Numbered from the stretch's first letter, positions 7,999 to 19,341 are shown. The stretch is DNA of 64,000 bases from Tritrichomonas foetus (GCA_001839685.1 MLAK01000960.1:92904-156903), one strand, 5' to 3'. The notes: generated by a model from the letters alone, not told the origin. Numbers and translations: made by a program.

Positions 7999-10900
7999 AT
8001 GTCGAATGATATAATCACCGATACATTAGTTGATACTATTCAGCTTCTTTTGACAGAGTCACAAACAGCTGATGAAAGCACTCGATGCGAATTAATCTTA
8101 CAAACCGATTCGTTCTTCGAAAAAGTCATAAATCAGATATCCACAAAATCCCCAAATTATCAGACATTTTTGTCAACGCTTCACTTGCTCTTTGCTTGCG
8201 TAAACTCAAATATACGCTTATTTTTGACAGATACAACGCATACTTTGTCGCTCGCGAATTTATTATTTACATTGGCAAGTTCTCAATTTGCAGCAGATAT
8301 TGCACAAGAATGTTCAATGTTTATAATTTCATTAGTATTTAATAACACTTGCAGCGATGAATCAGCGAGATTATTTTATCCATTTTTACAAACATTTTTC
8401 ACATCACCAATATTTCAACCGTCCTTTGAGCAATCTGGAGGTCTACATGCCCTTTGGGAAATTTTAGTTAATCCTCAAAAAGAAAGATTCTGTGAAATTG
8501 TGTTCACTGAAATTTCTCAAACAATTCATCTTTATTTTCAAAACAATGGATTTGATGAATCAGTTGGATTTTTATCGCATGTGGTTATTTCCTTCAAAGA
8601 TGTTCCCACCAATAATGCTTTGAGAACTTTTCAATTCATTTTTGATTTAATTTCAAATAGTAAATATGATTTGTTACCTACTTTCATTGATGAAGGCGGT
8701 TTTAAAGCATTTAATCAATACATAATCTCACATAAAGATCCATCATATCTTATAATTTATCAAATGTTTCGTCAAATATGTGTTGATTTTGAAAACAGAT
8801 ATGAACAAAATGACAATAATTCAAAAAATGTAAATCACACTAAAATTTACAAAATTAATCCAATTTTGAACGAATTATTAAATCTCCTTTTAGATAAAAA
8901 TATTACACAAGAAATAAGAATTGAAGCATTAAAACAATTACATTCAACATTAAAACATTTTGAACAATCAAAAATGCCATTTCGTTCACAAGATTTGTAT
9001 GTTTTAGCTAATTCTATTAATGAAAATTTGGAAGATGCAGTAACTCTTTTGTTTTCAATTTGCAGTACTTTAATTAAAGATTATCAGTTCGATATTGCAG
9101 AAGCCCTACCATCTTTTATTCGATTTTTCACTTTTACATATTCAATGAAAAACGACATTTCTTTACTTTTTGATACAATTAAACATATTGGAAGTAGTTT
9201 TTTGCCTTTTTCACCGCCATTTTTTGCATCACTTACAATGAAAATAACACCAGAAGAATTTTATAATTTATCGATGAAATATCCAACATTGTTAGAAATT
9301 CTAGATTTATATTATCAAGATAATGTTTTGGATGATCATTTAGCGGAACTTTTTTATCAAATTTCCCCCAAATTAGATGATAAAACTCTTCATTCAGCTA
9401 TTTTCGAGAAAATTATCAATAATGAAGGAAATGTTAATTATATGATTAATTTTTTACAACAACAAACAAATGAACTCCAAGAAATTGTCTTCAAACAATT
9501 TTCTGAAATAGTTTGTTCAAATCAACATACTAGAAGGTTTATTCATAGTATTAATATTTTAGAAAAAATTAATTATGAAACAATTTCACCATTATCAATA
9601 TGTGATATATTAATTGGATTATCAGGGAAATCATTTAATCCTGATTTTGATCGTTTTGTTCTTCGATTTTTGAAGGATAAAAATTTCTTGAAATTGCCTA
9701 AAAGTTCGATTAAAAAACTAACTTTTGGATTATATCAAGATGATAGTTCAACAGATGGACATTTAATTTTCCCATCCTTATTGCCTTACTGTGATAATTT
9801 TGAAATAAAGACACCTTTTGACATGTGGCTATGTGGGCAATATGTAGTTGAACCATGGCTAAAAGAAACAGGCAAAACTATTGATAAATTTCCATCAATT
9901 CAGAATATTGCACAACGCTATTTGTTACCAAAACATGTTCCACTCTTTTTTGATCATCCAAAATTGTTTTCTGAATGTTGTAATGATAATTTTGGAATGA
10001 TTCAACTCTTCGAATTTGCTAAAGGGCTTTTTAATACAATGGTGTCTGTAAAAATCACTGAAGATACTCGAAGTGTTGCATTTTGGTTTACTATATGTTC
10101 ATTTCCGCCTGAAAAAATGAATATAATCAGATTTTATCAATTTTCTCTTGGACTTAATCGCAATTCACTAATACTTGATGATACTATTATTTGTGATATT
10201 GTGCAAAATCGATGGTATCATATTGTCCTTACTGTTAATGATAAATTAACAAATTGTTTGGCTTACATTGACAATAATTTTACCTGTCAGTCAGAAGTAC
10301 AACCAAATGATAAATTTGCACCATTAAATCTTCATATAAATTTTGGCGAATCAAAATTGAATCCAATTCAATGGTATATTGGTGGATCAATTCGAGTATA
10401 TAAGAGCATTCTTGATCCAAAATCAATTGAAAGCTTGTTTATGAAAGGTGTAGCATTTTCTGTGAAAAATGATTCTCCTGTTGAAACTGTGATTTCAAAT
10501 GCATTAACTTTTGTTGATTTATTCGGGAATATGCGACCATCAAGTAAATTATCTGAAAACAGTCGACCTGTTGTTTCATTCCCATTCCTTAAGCATCTTA
10601 AACAGTCTTATAAAGGAGCCTCTTGCGTCTATGGACTAATTTTGAAGCAACTAAGAGAAGACAGCACTGAAAACTCTATTTATTTGCTTCAAGCATTATG
10701 CAATATACAAAATTTGAAACTATCTGGATGGACAATGGGTGTTTTTGCAGTGAGGATGAGTTCAATTTTTCTATTGAAACCAGAATTATTTGACCTAAAT
10801 ATATTAACAACAATATTAAATTGTTTTACGTCAGATGAACATGATAAAATTTTATGGAATTCAATTTTATGTTTCATTCTAGATTTTGGCCTTTTCAATT

Positions 10901-13900
10901 CACAACATAGGCAATTTATTATTTCTAAATTATTTGAATTTATTGCCCAATTTTCAACAGAAAAAGATACCTCTCAGCTAATAAGTAAATTTATATTTCA
11001 TGTTCTGTGTATTTTTGATGAAAATGAACAAAACAAACTTGATGATGTTGAATTTGACACCTTAGTTAGTTTGATTCATAAATTAAACCCAGGATCAAAT
11101 GAAATAGCGAACATGATTTTATCTTCACTTGATTTCCACAATAGTTTAATGAATCCTAACTTCCAATACTACACAATATTCGATATGAAACCAAAAGAGC
11201 AGCCTGACCAATCAAATAATGATGTTAGTAATTCAAAGAGAAATTCTGTAAACATTGACCATTATATAGAATTCGATAGCAAAATTTATAAAGCTCTTTT
11301 TGACATGCTTTTATCAAAGCTAGATGAATCCTTCATGATGTATATTTTGCTTTTTATTATTCCACCAACTGATTCGTTAACCCTTATTAAGAAAATTTTA
11401 TCAAAAATTACAAATATTTCTAAAAATGATCGAGAGCTCATGATTTATTTCTGTCTTAAACATTCTGAAATGAAAGAAATGTGGCCTGTTTTTATTTCAC
11501 TTATTACATCTTCTGTAAATGGAGAAATAAATTCAGAAACGAAGATTGAAAATGAAAATATTCCAATTTATTTATTCTTTTTATCATTTTTATCAATTAA
11601 TACATTAAATAATCAAAATGATAAATTTTGGATTAAATTATGGAATCAAATGTATTCATTTGCAATGTCATGTACTTATTGTATCACTGGAGAAGAAACT
11701 TCATCCAAGAAAATGATTGCAGCAATAACACATCTTCTTTCATTTGGCATGACTAGTAAATATAAAGCAGTATTTCCATTTTGTCCTTCAATAACCAAGC
11801 CTGAAGATATTTGCGAAATAATAATAAAGAATGGCTTTCAATACCCAAATGATCCATCAACACATAGCCTTCGCCCAAATATTTCCTTCAAGCCTAAATT
11901 TATCGACGATGTTATGAATATGATATTCAAAATAATTCCAAAAAAAATTCATTTAATACCCCCTAATTCAAACCAAAGTATATCAACACATCGAAATATG
12001 TATAATTTAGATTTTATAAAATTAGTTATATTTAAGAACAAAAAAGGTATTCATGTAAATTGGCATAATTTTATTCCAGTTCCCAGTTTTTCATATGAAG
12101 ATTTAGAAAAATCATCAATTTTCCATGACGTTATTGGATTTGCTGTTAAAATTGGTGTGAACCTTCTTATACAAAGTAAAAGTAATATTGATCTTAATAA
12201 TTGTAATACAAATGATATATATAATCCTTATGCTTCATTTACAGACCCAGCTTCAATAAGTACTTCAGTTATGATGAATGCTGCAAATTCAAATTTAACT
12301 AATCAAGAACTTGACCATTTTAACTCATACATCATGAATATATTCATGAATAATGAACTCATCACTCCACAACATTCGCTAACAATCGCAAAATCTTTTA
12401 TTTATGAAATATTAAACTTTTGCATTCTAAATAAATTATACAATCGCTTTTTGATAAATTTTGTCTGTAGAAGACTGACTGTTGGTTGGTTTCCGCTTGA
12501 TGACTATGTACACGTTACAATTTTATTGTTAACTTTAACACATAAATGTAATGAACAATTTTCTAGACATATTTTAGAAATTTTGTTATTTGGATTTGAT
12601 AATATCCCAAAGAATCAACTTACAAGTTTCCTTAATATATTTATTACATTTTCTAGTATAATATTTACTCCAAGTAATTTAAATGCTGATTGGTTTACGG
12701 TTTTATTATTTGAAAAATTACATAAATATAGAGATTCAAATGTTGAATTAATAACTACGATTATAATGGCATTTCTTGAAAAGATTAAACAAATCCCTGA
12801 ACCAACAGCAACATCAATCAAAATTGGCGATTCTCTTGTTAAACTTGCTGTTTCTACATTTGATCTGAAAGAAATAAATGAAGATTTGAATCAACAAGAA
12901 ATAAATTCTGATGAAAATGAAAATAAAAAAGAAATCAATGAAAATAACAGCCCACTAACTAATGATGAAGATATCATTGAAAAGAAAACAATTGAGCAAT
13001 TGATTCAATTTCACAATACGAAATATTCTGCTTGTTTTAGGAAAAATATTATTGAATCACTTGAAAGAGATACTGAGCGTCGCGATGCTTTAACTGCATT
13101 CTTTTATCAATCAGTTAATGACATATTAAATAAGTTTAATCACTATCACATTTATTCACGCAGTATTGCATCAATTATTCGACATTATGATATTAGAATG
13201 CTTTTATTCGAATTGGATTGTTTCCTTGGCCAAAGAGAAAGAGTTTTAACAACTCACCAATTCTTTGATATTCAATCATCATCTACTAAAACTGTTTCAA
13301 TTCTCAGTGATCCATTTTCACCAACAAAGAGATTCGAAAATAGTCCAATGATTTATGAACTTCCTCCATTTCCATCACCAACAAAGAATATTACAAGTGT
13401 AACACCGAAGTTGCCCGACATTCATGTTGATCTTTCAATCTTACCTGAATCTTTTCGAAGTCTTCTTTCCCTTGATTATCAAACTTATGAAGTCTTAATG
13501 CTACATTCTACAAAGCAAATAAATTTGGCATTTTGTAATCATTTTGACATTGATGAAGATTTATTATTATCGATGTTATTTAGTGTTATGTATGCTAGAA
13601 GCAAAACAGAAGTGTCATTTTATAGAAATGTGAGTCTTTTGTATGGAATTTCTCCACTTCCTGGAGTTTTATTTGTTGATGGAAAGAATTTGTATTTTAT
13701 TGAAGGATTGAGATTAAATGAAACCAAAACGGGTGCCAAATTCGTTCATAGCAACATGAATGAATTAATCTATACATTTTATATTTCTTATATTATTGCT
13801 GGATACTTTGGACAATGTTCTTTGTTCCATGGCCATCCATTTATTCAAATGCGAAGGTCACATCTCATTGCAGCAATACCCCATCTATGGCTTCAACATG

Positions 13901-16389
13901 AAATAGCTATTGATGTTAATTTCTTACTTGGTTGGTCATTCATTTTGATTGCTGAAAACACTGATGATTATTCACAACTTAGTAAATCCTTAAATGAAAC
14001 AGTTGATTCCAATTTATCGCCTCTTCCACCTCAAACAAATGTTCCATCACCTATCAATAATTCTAGAATACTGAAACATTCTATTAAAGAAATTACTAAA
14101 ATGTGGAGTGAAGGGACAATTTCTAATAATACTTATTTGCTTGTATTAAATCGACTTGGTGGACGCTCATTCGCTGATTTTTCACAATATTATATATTTC
14201 CATGGCTTATTTCTGACTTTAAAACATCTGACTTTTCAAGTATTCCACTTGACTCATTCAGAAACTTAAGCCTTCCAATGGGTCAAATTGGTCCTGTTCG
14301 TTCCCCAAGATTCCAATTGTTTTTCGAAACAAGTGGATATTTCTATGGAACTCATTACATGCACTTGGGTGTTGTTTTGTTCTATTTAATTCGATGTGAT
14401 CCATTTAGTTTGTTCTCAATTTACTTCCACAAAGGTTGGGATCATCCATCGAGAATATTCAGTGATATCTCAGAAGCATGGCTCTCTGCAGCTTTAGTCT
14501 CACAAAATGATGTTAAAGAAGTTGTTCCGCAAGTTTACATGTGCCCCGAATTTCTTGTAAACACATCAAATCTTCCATTCCATTATACAAATGAAGACAC
14601 AAGCAAAAGTACTGAAAATAATGAAATTGATGTTTCGAATGTGAATACAGCAGGCTGGTCTAATAACGTTCGTGATTTTACAGTAATTAATGCACGTGAA
14701 ATGGAAAGTGAAAGAGTTTCTTCACAAATAAATAATTGGATTGATTTAATTTTCGGTGCAAAATCACGTGGTGAGCAAGCAATCGAAGCAAAGAATGTAT
14801 TTCCACCACTTTGTTATGCAGAATCATCAAAAGAAGGAAATCAAATTACAAGCACCGATGAAGTTGAACGAAATGCCGCTGTTGCAAGTATCATTAATTT
14901 TGGCCAAGTTCCTCGCCAATTATTTAAATCGATTCATCCACAAAAGAACAAGCTACAACAAAATCCACATTTATTGAGTGATCCTTCTTTACTTATTCAT
15001 CAAAAACTTGCTTCAAAAGAATTTAGATGGCCAGTGAATGACATTCGAATTCTTCCTAACACTATTTTGACTGCTCCATTTCAATCAAAGATAATTTTCA
15101 ATAAAGTTGTTACTGTTGATTCTGAAAGGGGCGCATTGTGTATAGATAATACAACAATTAAGAAAGAAAGAAGACTTTCAAATGTAGATAATCCAAGTTT
15201 TCCTAAAGAAAGAAGATTCTCTAATGTTAATGTATCAAATGTTATGCCAGAAACGAAAGAAAGACGATTATCCAGCTTTCTTCTTCTCAACAAAGACAAG
15301 AAAAACGTCACTATTAATAGCCCAGATTCCCCAACAACCACATCAACAACTTCTGCTGCCACAGGTATCATTTCAAGTAATTCCACAAGTCGTTTTCAAA
15401 TTACTACTCAAAATACTACTTCAAATAGGAGTGCAGGAAGTGGATGTAATAAAACGAGTAGCATTGTTTTCCATAGTAATTTTGAAAGTGATGAGAATTT
15501 AAGTTCTTTACGGAATGAAAACAACCTTACGAGTCTGTTTGAATGCTCTGTTTCCGTTGATTCATTTGTTGTTTCGCCTGATGGATCGCTTGCTGCACTT
15601 TTCCAGAAAGAAGGAAGCTTTTGCGTTTATTTACTGAAATATGAAAAAGGTGAAGTGAAAACTGGATCATTGATTCTTCGTTTCCAAACACTTTCTAGTG
15701 TCACAGATGCAGCAATATCAACAACACATTTCTTAATTGTTGCTGCATGTGGTGATAAAATTGAAAGGTATGATTTAGGCCTTGTTAATGAACTTGAAGC
15801 GATTAATGTCGGATTTATTGTAAGAAAAGTCATTTTTGATGATCATGCTGCGCTAATTATTGCCTGCGGCGATGATGAAATTTCCATCTTTTCTGTATCT
15901 GGAGAGAAAATTATTACCAAGAAGATTGATTCCGCAATTACTTCAATTGCTGTTGCTAATCTTGAACTTCATATAAAAGATAGATACTTTGTAACAGGTC
16001 ATTCAAATGGCTGTGTTCGATTTTGGACAATCAATTTTTCAAATAATGATATTATTTGTTTAAAGAATGCAAGAATTTCCGAAAATCCAATTAGTTGTGT
16101 TGCTATTTCTGATGATTCTTTACGTGTTTCAGCAGCAGTGAATGATTCTTATGAAATGTTTTGCTTTGACTTTTATGGAAGCAGCGCTGATAATCTGAAG
16201 AAAACTCTTGCATGTGAGTGTTCAACCTGCAGTAAAAACATCACAGATGCAAACACAAAAGTTTGTTACAACTGTCATCGATTTTTCTGTAAGGATTGTG
16301 TGCCAAAAGAAGAAAAAGCTCCAAAACTAAGGTACATTTGTGCCCATTGTCAAGCAATTAGAGATTTTATGACACATGATGAACAATAA
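7999..16389 (+). CDS. ALFY/WDFY3-like BEACH-WD40-FYVE giant protein
   Basis: 2796 residues from the first ATG of the frame (an upstream TTG is not used). Residues 1-670 are an armadillo-like helical region. About 685-810 is a concanavalin/LamG-like sandwich (SVAFWFTICSF, NRWYHIVLTVND, YIGGSIRVY), followed by more helical solenoid. A PH-BEACH linker lies at about 1820-1960. The BEACH domain, about 2030-2275, has its signature blocks (LNRLGGRSFADFSQYYIFPW, HYMHLGVVLFYLIR, DISEAWLSA, VPQVYMCPEFL, NNWIDLIFGAKSRGEQA). WD40-like repeats run 2510-2730, and a C-terminal zinc finger of FYVE type runs 2735-2790. This domain order is that of ALFY/WDFY3, a scaffold in selective autophagy and endolysosomal traffic. 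The finger keeps its Cys pairs but lacks the basic RR/KHHCR patch needed for PI3P. The role in this organism is inferred from the family. Confidence 0.95.
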   Translation: MSNDIITDTLVDTIQLLLTESQTADESTRCELILQTDSFFEKVINQISTKSPNYQTFLSTLHLLFACVNSNIRLFLTDTTHTLSLANLLFTLASSQFAADIAQECSMFIISLVFNNTCSDESARLFYPFLQTFFTSPIFQPSFEQSGGLHALWEILVNPQKERFCEIVFTEISQTIHLYFQNNGFDESVGFLSHVVISFKDVPTNNALRTFQFIFDLISNSKYDLLPTFIDEGGFKAFNQYIISHKDPSYLIIYQMFRQICVDFENRYEQNDNNSKNVNHTKIYKINPILNELLNLLLDKNITQEIRIEALKQLHSTLKHFEQSKMPFRSQDLYVLANSINENLEDAVTLLFSICSTLIKDYQFDIAEALPSFIRFFTFTYSMKNDISLLFDTIKHIGSSFLPFSPPFFASLTMKITPEEFYNLSMKYPTLLEILDLYYQDNVLDDHLAELFYQISPKLDDKTLHSAIFEKIINNEGNVNYMINFLQQQTNELQEIVFKQFSEIVCSNQHTRRFIHSINILEKINYETISPLSICDILIGLSGKSFNPDFDRFVLRFLKDKNFLKLPKSSIKKLTFGLYQDDSSTDGHLIFPSLLPYCDNFEIKTPFDMWLCGQYVVEPWLKETGKTIDKFPSIQNIAQRYLLPKHVPLFFDHPKLFSECCNDNFGMIQLFEFAKGLFNTMVSVKITEDTRSVAFWFTICSFPPEKMNIIRFYQFSLGLNRNSLILDDTIICDIVQNRWYHIVLTVNDKLTNCLAYIDNNFTCQSEVQPNDKFAPLNLHINFGESKLNPIQWYIGGSIRVYKSILDPKSIESLFMKGVAFSVKNDSPVETVISNALTFVDLFGNMRPSSKLSENSRPVVSFPFLKHLKQSYKGASCVYGLILKQLREDSTENSIYLLQALCNIQNLKLSGWTMGVFAVRMSSIFLLKPELFDLNILTTILNCFTSDEHDKILWNSILCFILDFGLFNSQHRQFIISKLFEFIAQFSTEKDTSQLISKFIFHVLCIFDENEQNKLDDVEFDTLVSLIHKLNPGSNEIANMILSSLDFHNSLMNPNFQYYTIFDMKPKEQPDQSNNDVSNSKRNSVNIDHYIEFDSKIYKALFDMLLSKLDESFMMYILLFIIPPTDSLTLIKKILSKITNISKNDRELMIYFCLKHSEMKEMWPVFISLITSSVNGEINSETKIENENIPIYLFFLSFLSINTLNNQNDKFWIKLWNQMYSFAMSCTYCITGEETSSKKMIAAITHLLSFGMTSKYKAVFPFCPSITKPEDICEIIIKNGFQYPNDPSTHSLRPNISFKPKFIDDVMNMIFKIIPKKIHLIPPNSNQSISTHRNMYNLDFIKLVIFKNKKGIHVNWHNFIPVPSFSYEDLEKSSIFHDVIGFAVKIGVNLLIQSKSNIDLNNCNTNDIYNPYASFTDPASISTSVMMNAANSNLTNQELDHFNSYIMNIFMNNELITPQHSLTIAKSFIYEILNFCILNKLYNRFLINFVCRRLTVGWFPLDDYVHVTILLLTLTHKCNEQFSRHILEILLFGFDNIPKNQLTSFLNIFITFSSIIFTPSNLNADWFTVLLFEKLHKYRDSNVELITTIIMAFLEKIKQIPEPTATSIKIGDSLVKLAVSTFDLKEINEDLNQQEINSDENENKKEINENNSPLTNDEDIIEKKTIEQLIQFHNTKYSACFRKNIIESLERDTERRDALTAFFYQSVNDILNKFNHYHIYSRSIASIIRHYDIRMLLFELDCFLGQRERVLTTHQFFDIQSSSTKTVSILSDPFSPTKRFENSPMIYELPPFPSPTKNITSVTPKLPDIHVDLSILPESFRSLLSLDYQTYEVLMLHSTKQINLAFCNHFDIDEDLLLSMLFSVMYARSKTEVSFYRNVSLLYGISPLPGVLFVDGKNLYFIEGLRLNETKTGAKFVHSNMNELIYTFYISYIIAGYFGQCSLFHGHPFIQMRRSHLIAAIPHLWLQHEIAIDVNFLLGWSFILIAENTDDYSQLSKSLNETVDSNLSPLPPQTNVPSPINNSRILKHSIKEITKMWSEGTISNNTYLLVLNRLGGRSFADFSQYYIFPWLISDFKTSDFSSIPLDSFRNLSLPMGQIGPVRSPRFQLFFETSGYFYGTHYMHLGVVLFYLIRCDPFSLFSIYFHKGWDHPSRIFSDISEAWLSAALVSQNDVKEVVPQVYMCPEFLVNTSNLPFHYTNEDTSKSTENNEIDVSNVNTAGWSNNVRDFTVINAREMESERVSSQINNWIDLIFGAKSRGEQAIEAKNVFPPLCYAESSKEGNQITSTDEVERNAAVASIINFGQVPRQLFKSIHPQKNKLQQNPHLLSDPSLLIHQKLASKEFRWPVNDIRILPNTILTAPFQSKIIFNKVVTVDSERGALCIDNTTIKKERRLSNVDNPSFPKERRFSNVNVSNVMPETKERRLSSFLLLNKDKKNVTINSPDSPTTTSTTSAATGIISSNSTSRFQITTQNTTSNRSAGSGCNKTSSIVFHSNFESDENLSSLRNENNLTSLFECSVSVDSFVVSPDGSLAALFQKEGSFCVYLLKYEKGEVKTGSLILRFQTLSSVTDAAISTTHFLIVAACGDKIERYDLGLVNELEAINVGFIVRKVIFDDHAALIIACGDDEISIFSVSGEKIITKKIDSAITSIAVANLELHIKDRYFVTGHSNGCVRFWTINFSNNDIICLKNARISENPISCVAISDDSLRVSAAVNDSYEMFCFDFYGSSADNLKKTLACECSTCSKNITDANTKVCYNCHRFFCKDCVPKEEKAPKLRYICAHCQAIRDFMTHDEQ

Positions 16390-16629
16390 TTATTATTAAT
16401 AATGTTTTATTTAACTAAAAATTCTATGTTTCTTTATTTTTTCAAGATATCAAATTATTTTTTGTTTCCGTGAAATTTCTTCTTTTTATTAGTGATGCTG
16501 CTTAAGAAATCTCTTAATAACTTAATCACTCTGTGGCAATTTATTGACAACGAAATAAATTTACAATGGATATATCAGATATCTGAACAATCAAGTTATA
16601 ATTTAAGAGAGAGAGAGAGAGAGAGAGAG

Positions 16630-16665
<36 letters not shown>

Positions 16666-16765
16666 GTTCAAAAATACAAAATATTGTATAGTAAGTTACT
16701 ATAATAATTATTTTTATAATAATAATATAATAAACAGAAGCTGTATTACAAAAGAAAGAACGAAT
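16390..16765. other. Convergent 3' spacer
   Basis: Lies between the 3' ends of the BEACH and eIF2B epsilon genes. Apart from the GA/poly-A tract listed separately I see nothing in it. Confidence 0.5.
16606..16662. repeat. (AG)12 microsatellite running into a 33-base A tract
   Basis: Twelve AG dinucleotides at 16606-16629 are followed without interruption by A at 16630-16662. The tract lies in a convergent intergenic spacer. Confidence 0.95.
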
Positions 16766-18922
16766 TCACCAATTCTTGTATTGTTCAAACAATCTTGCTT
16801 GTGCTGGTGTGCAATCATATTGTTCATCACCCCATTTGTCGAGTGCATCTTCACTGACAACTCCACGATCAATCAAAATTTTCAAACCTTGATTAAAGAG
16901 TGGTACACCCTGTTGCTGTTTCGCACAGAAACTCTGGAACCAAAAGAGGAAGTCTTCTTGGGTGTCAACATCAGACATGAATGATGCTAGCATTTCACCA
17001 AGCAGGTCAAAACCATGACTAATTGATGAAAGCTCCCAATGTTCATTAATGGCAAGCATGATTGCAACTGCACAATCAATATGTTCAGCATATTCAGAGT
17101 TTTTCAATGATACAAATTCAGAACGTATTTGATCGCTATCTAAATCAGATTCAATCAAAGAACTCAAAACATCTGCAGCTTCTTCTTGGAAATGAGCATC
17201 TAGTTGAATGAAATCATCATTCTCATCAGTTGATGTTTCTCTTGTTTTGTTTTCTTCTTCATTTTCTTTACCAATAGTTTCATAGTCGATTTCAGATGGA
17301 TCAATAGGGAAAGTATCAGGTGAAATTTCATACCAAAGGCGTAAAAGTGGAAATTCATGTTCAGGATTTGGAACAAATTCGAAAGAGTTCGCATCATCTT
17401 CAATATTTAATGGCTCTTTTTCATCAACGTATTTCTTAAGCCATTCTGGTGCTGTTTCTGACCGAAAAGTACCATTCATACTTTCGTCTTCGTCTGCGAT
17501 GTAACCAGTAAGTCGCCTGCAAGGTGGTAGGTCTAAATCAACAACCACATTAAAACTCAAAATACAACCAAACTCAATTTTCACACCTTCAGAGATAGTT
17601 ACGTCACTTGCAATGATAGAATTCTCAATTCGAGCACCATCTTCAATCACAACACGGTCCCAAATAACGCAGTCTTTAATAAAAACATTTTTGCCAATTT
17701 TACAATTGCTTCCAATTGAAGCATTTGAAATCACTGCGTTATCACCAATTTCAGTATTGCTGCCAACAACAACAGAATGACCAATTTTTGCAGAAAGTGA
17801 TGGAAAAACATTATCATATAAATAAATAAGATCTCTTTCAAGTCGATAATTTGTTACTTCAAAATTAGTATTCTTACTCTGATTATTATTCTTGGTGCTT
17901 TCGGCGTCAGGACTGTCATTGAAAGATTCATCATCATCATCAGCGTAAAGGAGGGTGTAGGTTTCTTCTGGTTTGAAGAGATTCATTTCAAGAGTGACTG
18001 GATAAAGCCATCGGCGAATTAAAGCGAGCGAAGAATGGAGATACTCTGGAAGGTCACTAACATGAGAAGCAAAAGCATCTGGAATGATACATGCATGAAT
18101 TGATTGTGAGTGAAGTTCAACATTCCAAATTAAAGAAGGAATTGCATCATGTGTAACTGAATGCCATTCAAATGCATCAGTTGAAGAAAAATTGGCTAAA
18201 AGCTGAAGACTACCAATATAAATTTGACTGTCATTTAAACCAGTTTTGACGGTAACTGATTTTTGTGTTTTGAAAATAGATGGATCTACTTTCAAAGAGG
18301 GATTAGAACTTCCAAAATTGATTTCAGGAGGAATATGTAAATGCAAAAGTCTCCCTTCATTATTTAGAATTGCAGAATATCCATTAGATCGAGCCTGTGT
18401 AAAAATTGTTGTTAAAATTGGTTCAAGTTCATTTCTTTTAGCCTTCTCACAACGATTTTCATGTTCAGAAACAACTGTTTTTAATGGAACGTTTGTGACA
18501 AGTGTTCCAGGAACGATAACACAGTGCTTAAACCGATGATCAACATGGTTCCAAGAATAGATCCATCGAATTGCATCTCCAGTGCTGTAGATCGAACCTG
18601 ATGCTGGAAGAATCTCAATCGATTCCATGAGCATTCGTTCACTACATTGTTTAACGCATTTTTCAATTGGCTTGAAATGCGATTCATGACAAACAATGTA
18701 AATCCTTTCAATTCCATTAATATTTAACCAGTTCAAAACATAAAGGAGTACTGGTGTGTTACATAATGGAAACAGGCATGGTGGAAGTTCAGAAGTGATT
18801 GGTGATAATGATGAATTTAATGGATGACAAAGAACAAAAGCAACAGTACCTGATTCTTGCTCTTGAAATTTTGGCTGTGTATTATTCTTCTTTTTGGCTT
18901 GTCCACCTCTTTTACCTGACAT
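16766..18922 (-). CDS. EIF2B5: eIF-2B epsilon subunit (guanine exchange, catalytic)
   Basis: 718 residues, the usual length of eIF2B epsilon. The protein recharges eIF2 with GTP and is the control point of translation initiation. After a basic, disordered start comes a nucleotidyltransferase-like domain (about 27-290, with LPPCLFPLCNTPVLLYVLNWL). Then follows a left-handed beta-helix of isoleucine-patch hexapeptides (about 395-465, such as GSNTEIGDNAVI, ASIGSNCKIGKN, VIEDGARIENSII). The C-terminal W2/HEAT domain (about 560-718) is the catalytic module and ends in acidic/aromatic motifs (EDFLFWFQSFC, WGDEQYDCTPAQARLFEQY). All three parts are present, so the gene looks intact. A TCACTAT initiator-like motif sits 8 nt before the ATG. 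Confidence 0.96.
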   Translation of the reverse strand: MSGKRGGQAKKKNNTQPKFQEQESGTVAFVLCHPLNSSLSPITSELPPCLFPLCNTPVLLYVLNWLNINGIERIYIVCHESHFKPIEKCVKQCSERMLMESIEILPASGSIYSTGDAIRWIYSWNHVDHRFKHCVIVPGTLVTNVPLKTVVSEHENRCEKAKRNELEPILTTIFTQARSNGYSAILNNEGRLLHLHIPPEINFGSSNPSLKVDPSIFKTQKSVTVKTGLNDSQIYIGSLQLLANFSSTDAFEWHSVTHDAIPSLIWNVELHSQSIHACIIPDAFASHVSDLPEYLHSSLALIRRWLYPVTLEMNLFKPEETYTLLYADDDDESFNDSPDAESTKNNNQSKNTNFEVTNYRLERDLIYLYDNVFPSLSAKIGHSVVVGSNTEIGDNAVISNASIGSNCKIGKNVFIKDCVIWDRVVIEDGARIENSIIASDVTISEGVKIEFGCILSFNVVVDLDLPPCRRLTGYIADEDESMNGTFRSETAPEWLKKYVDEKEPLNIEDDANSFEFVPNPEHEFPLLRLWYEISPDTFPIDPSEIDYETIGKENEEENKTRETSTDENDDFIQLDAHFQEEAADVLSSLIESDLDSDQIRSEFVSLKNSEYAEHIDCAVAIMLAINEHWELSSISHGFDLLGEMLASFMSDVDTQEDFLFWFQSFCAKQQQGVPLFNQGLKILIDRGVVSEDALDKWGDEQYDCTPAQARLFEQYKNW

Positions 18923-19341
18923 TTAAATATATAGTGAATTGAATAGTTTATAAATTTGAAAAAATGTAATGAAAAAATTGTTGGGTAAATATGACAAGTT
19001 CTCAATCATGAACCTTAAGAAAATTGACATCATGATGAAGGCGATTTTTTTCCTTTTATTTTTTTTTCTATACAAAACTAGCATAAAATGTAATTTCTTT
19101 GAGATACTCCATAAACATTCAAATCTATTCATCTATCAAATATCAAGAAGTAAAAGCGTTTTTCTTTTTATTATCTAAAACTTCATTTAATATTTGACAA
19201 AATAAAAGAGAATAATAATACACTACATATTAATTTCAAAGTGAGAGAGTTTTAATATCAAAATCACATTAAATATTCCATAATATGAGAAAACATTTTG
19301 TAACAATGAACCTCAAAAAAATGTTAGAATAAAACAAAATT
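18923..19341. other. Intergenic, no recognised feature
   Basis: AT-rich spacer with short poly-T/A stretches. The small frames in it lack coding character. Confidence 0.5.
18931..18937 (-). promoter_or_regulatory. Initiator-like element of eIF2B epsilon
   Basis: TCACTAT on the minus strand, eight bases before the ATG. It matches the trichomonad initiator core (TCA, pyrimidine, A/T). The spacing fits the very short leaders of this group. Confidence 0.45.

Noticed and set aside
16492..16704. 70-codon ORF ending in poly-Lys
   Set aside because: Made by the GA/poly-A microsatellite.
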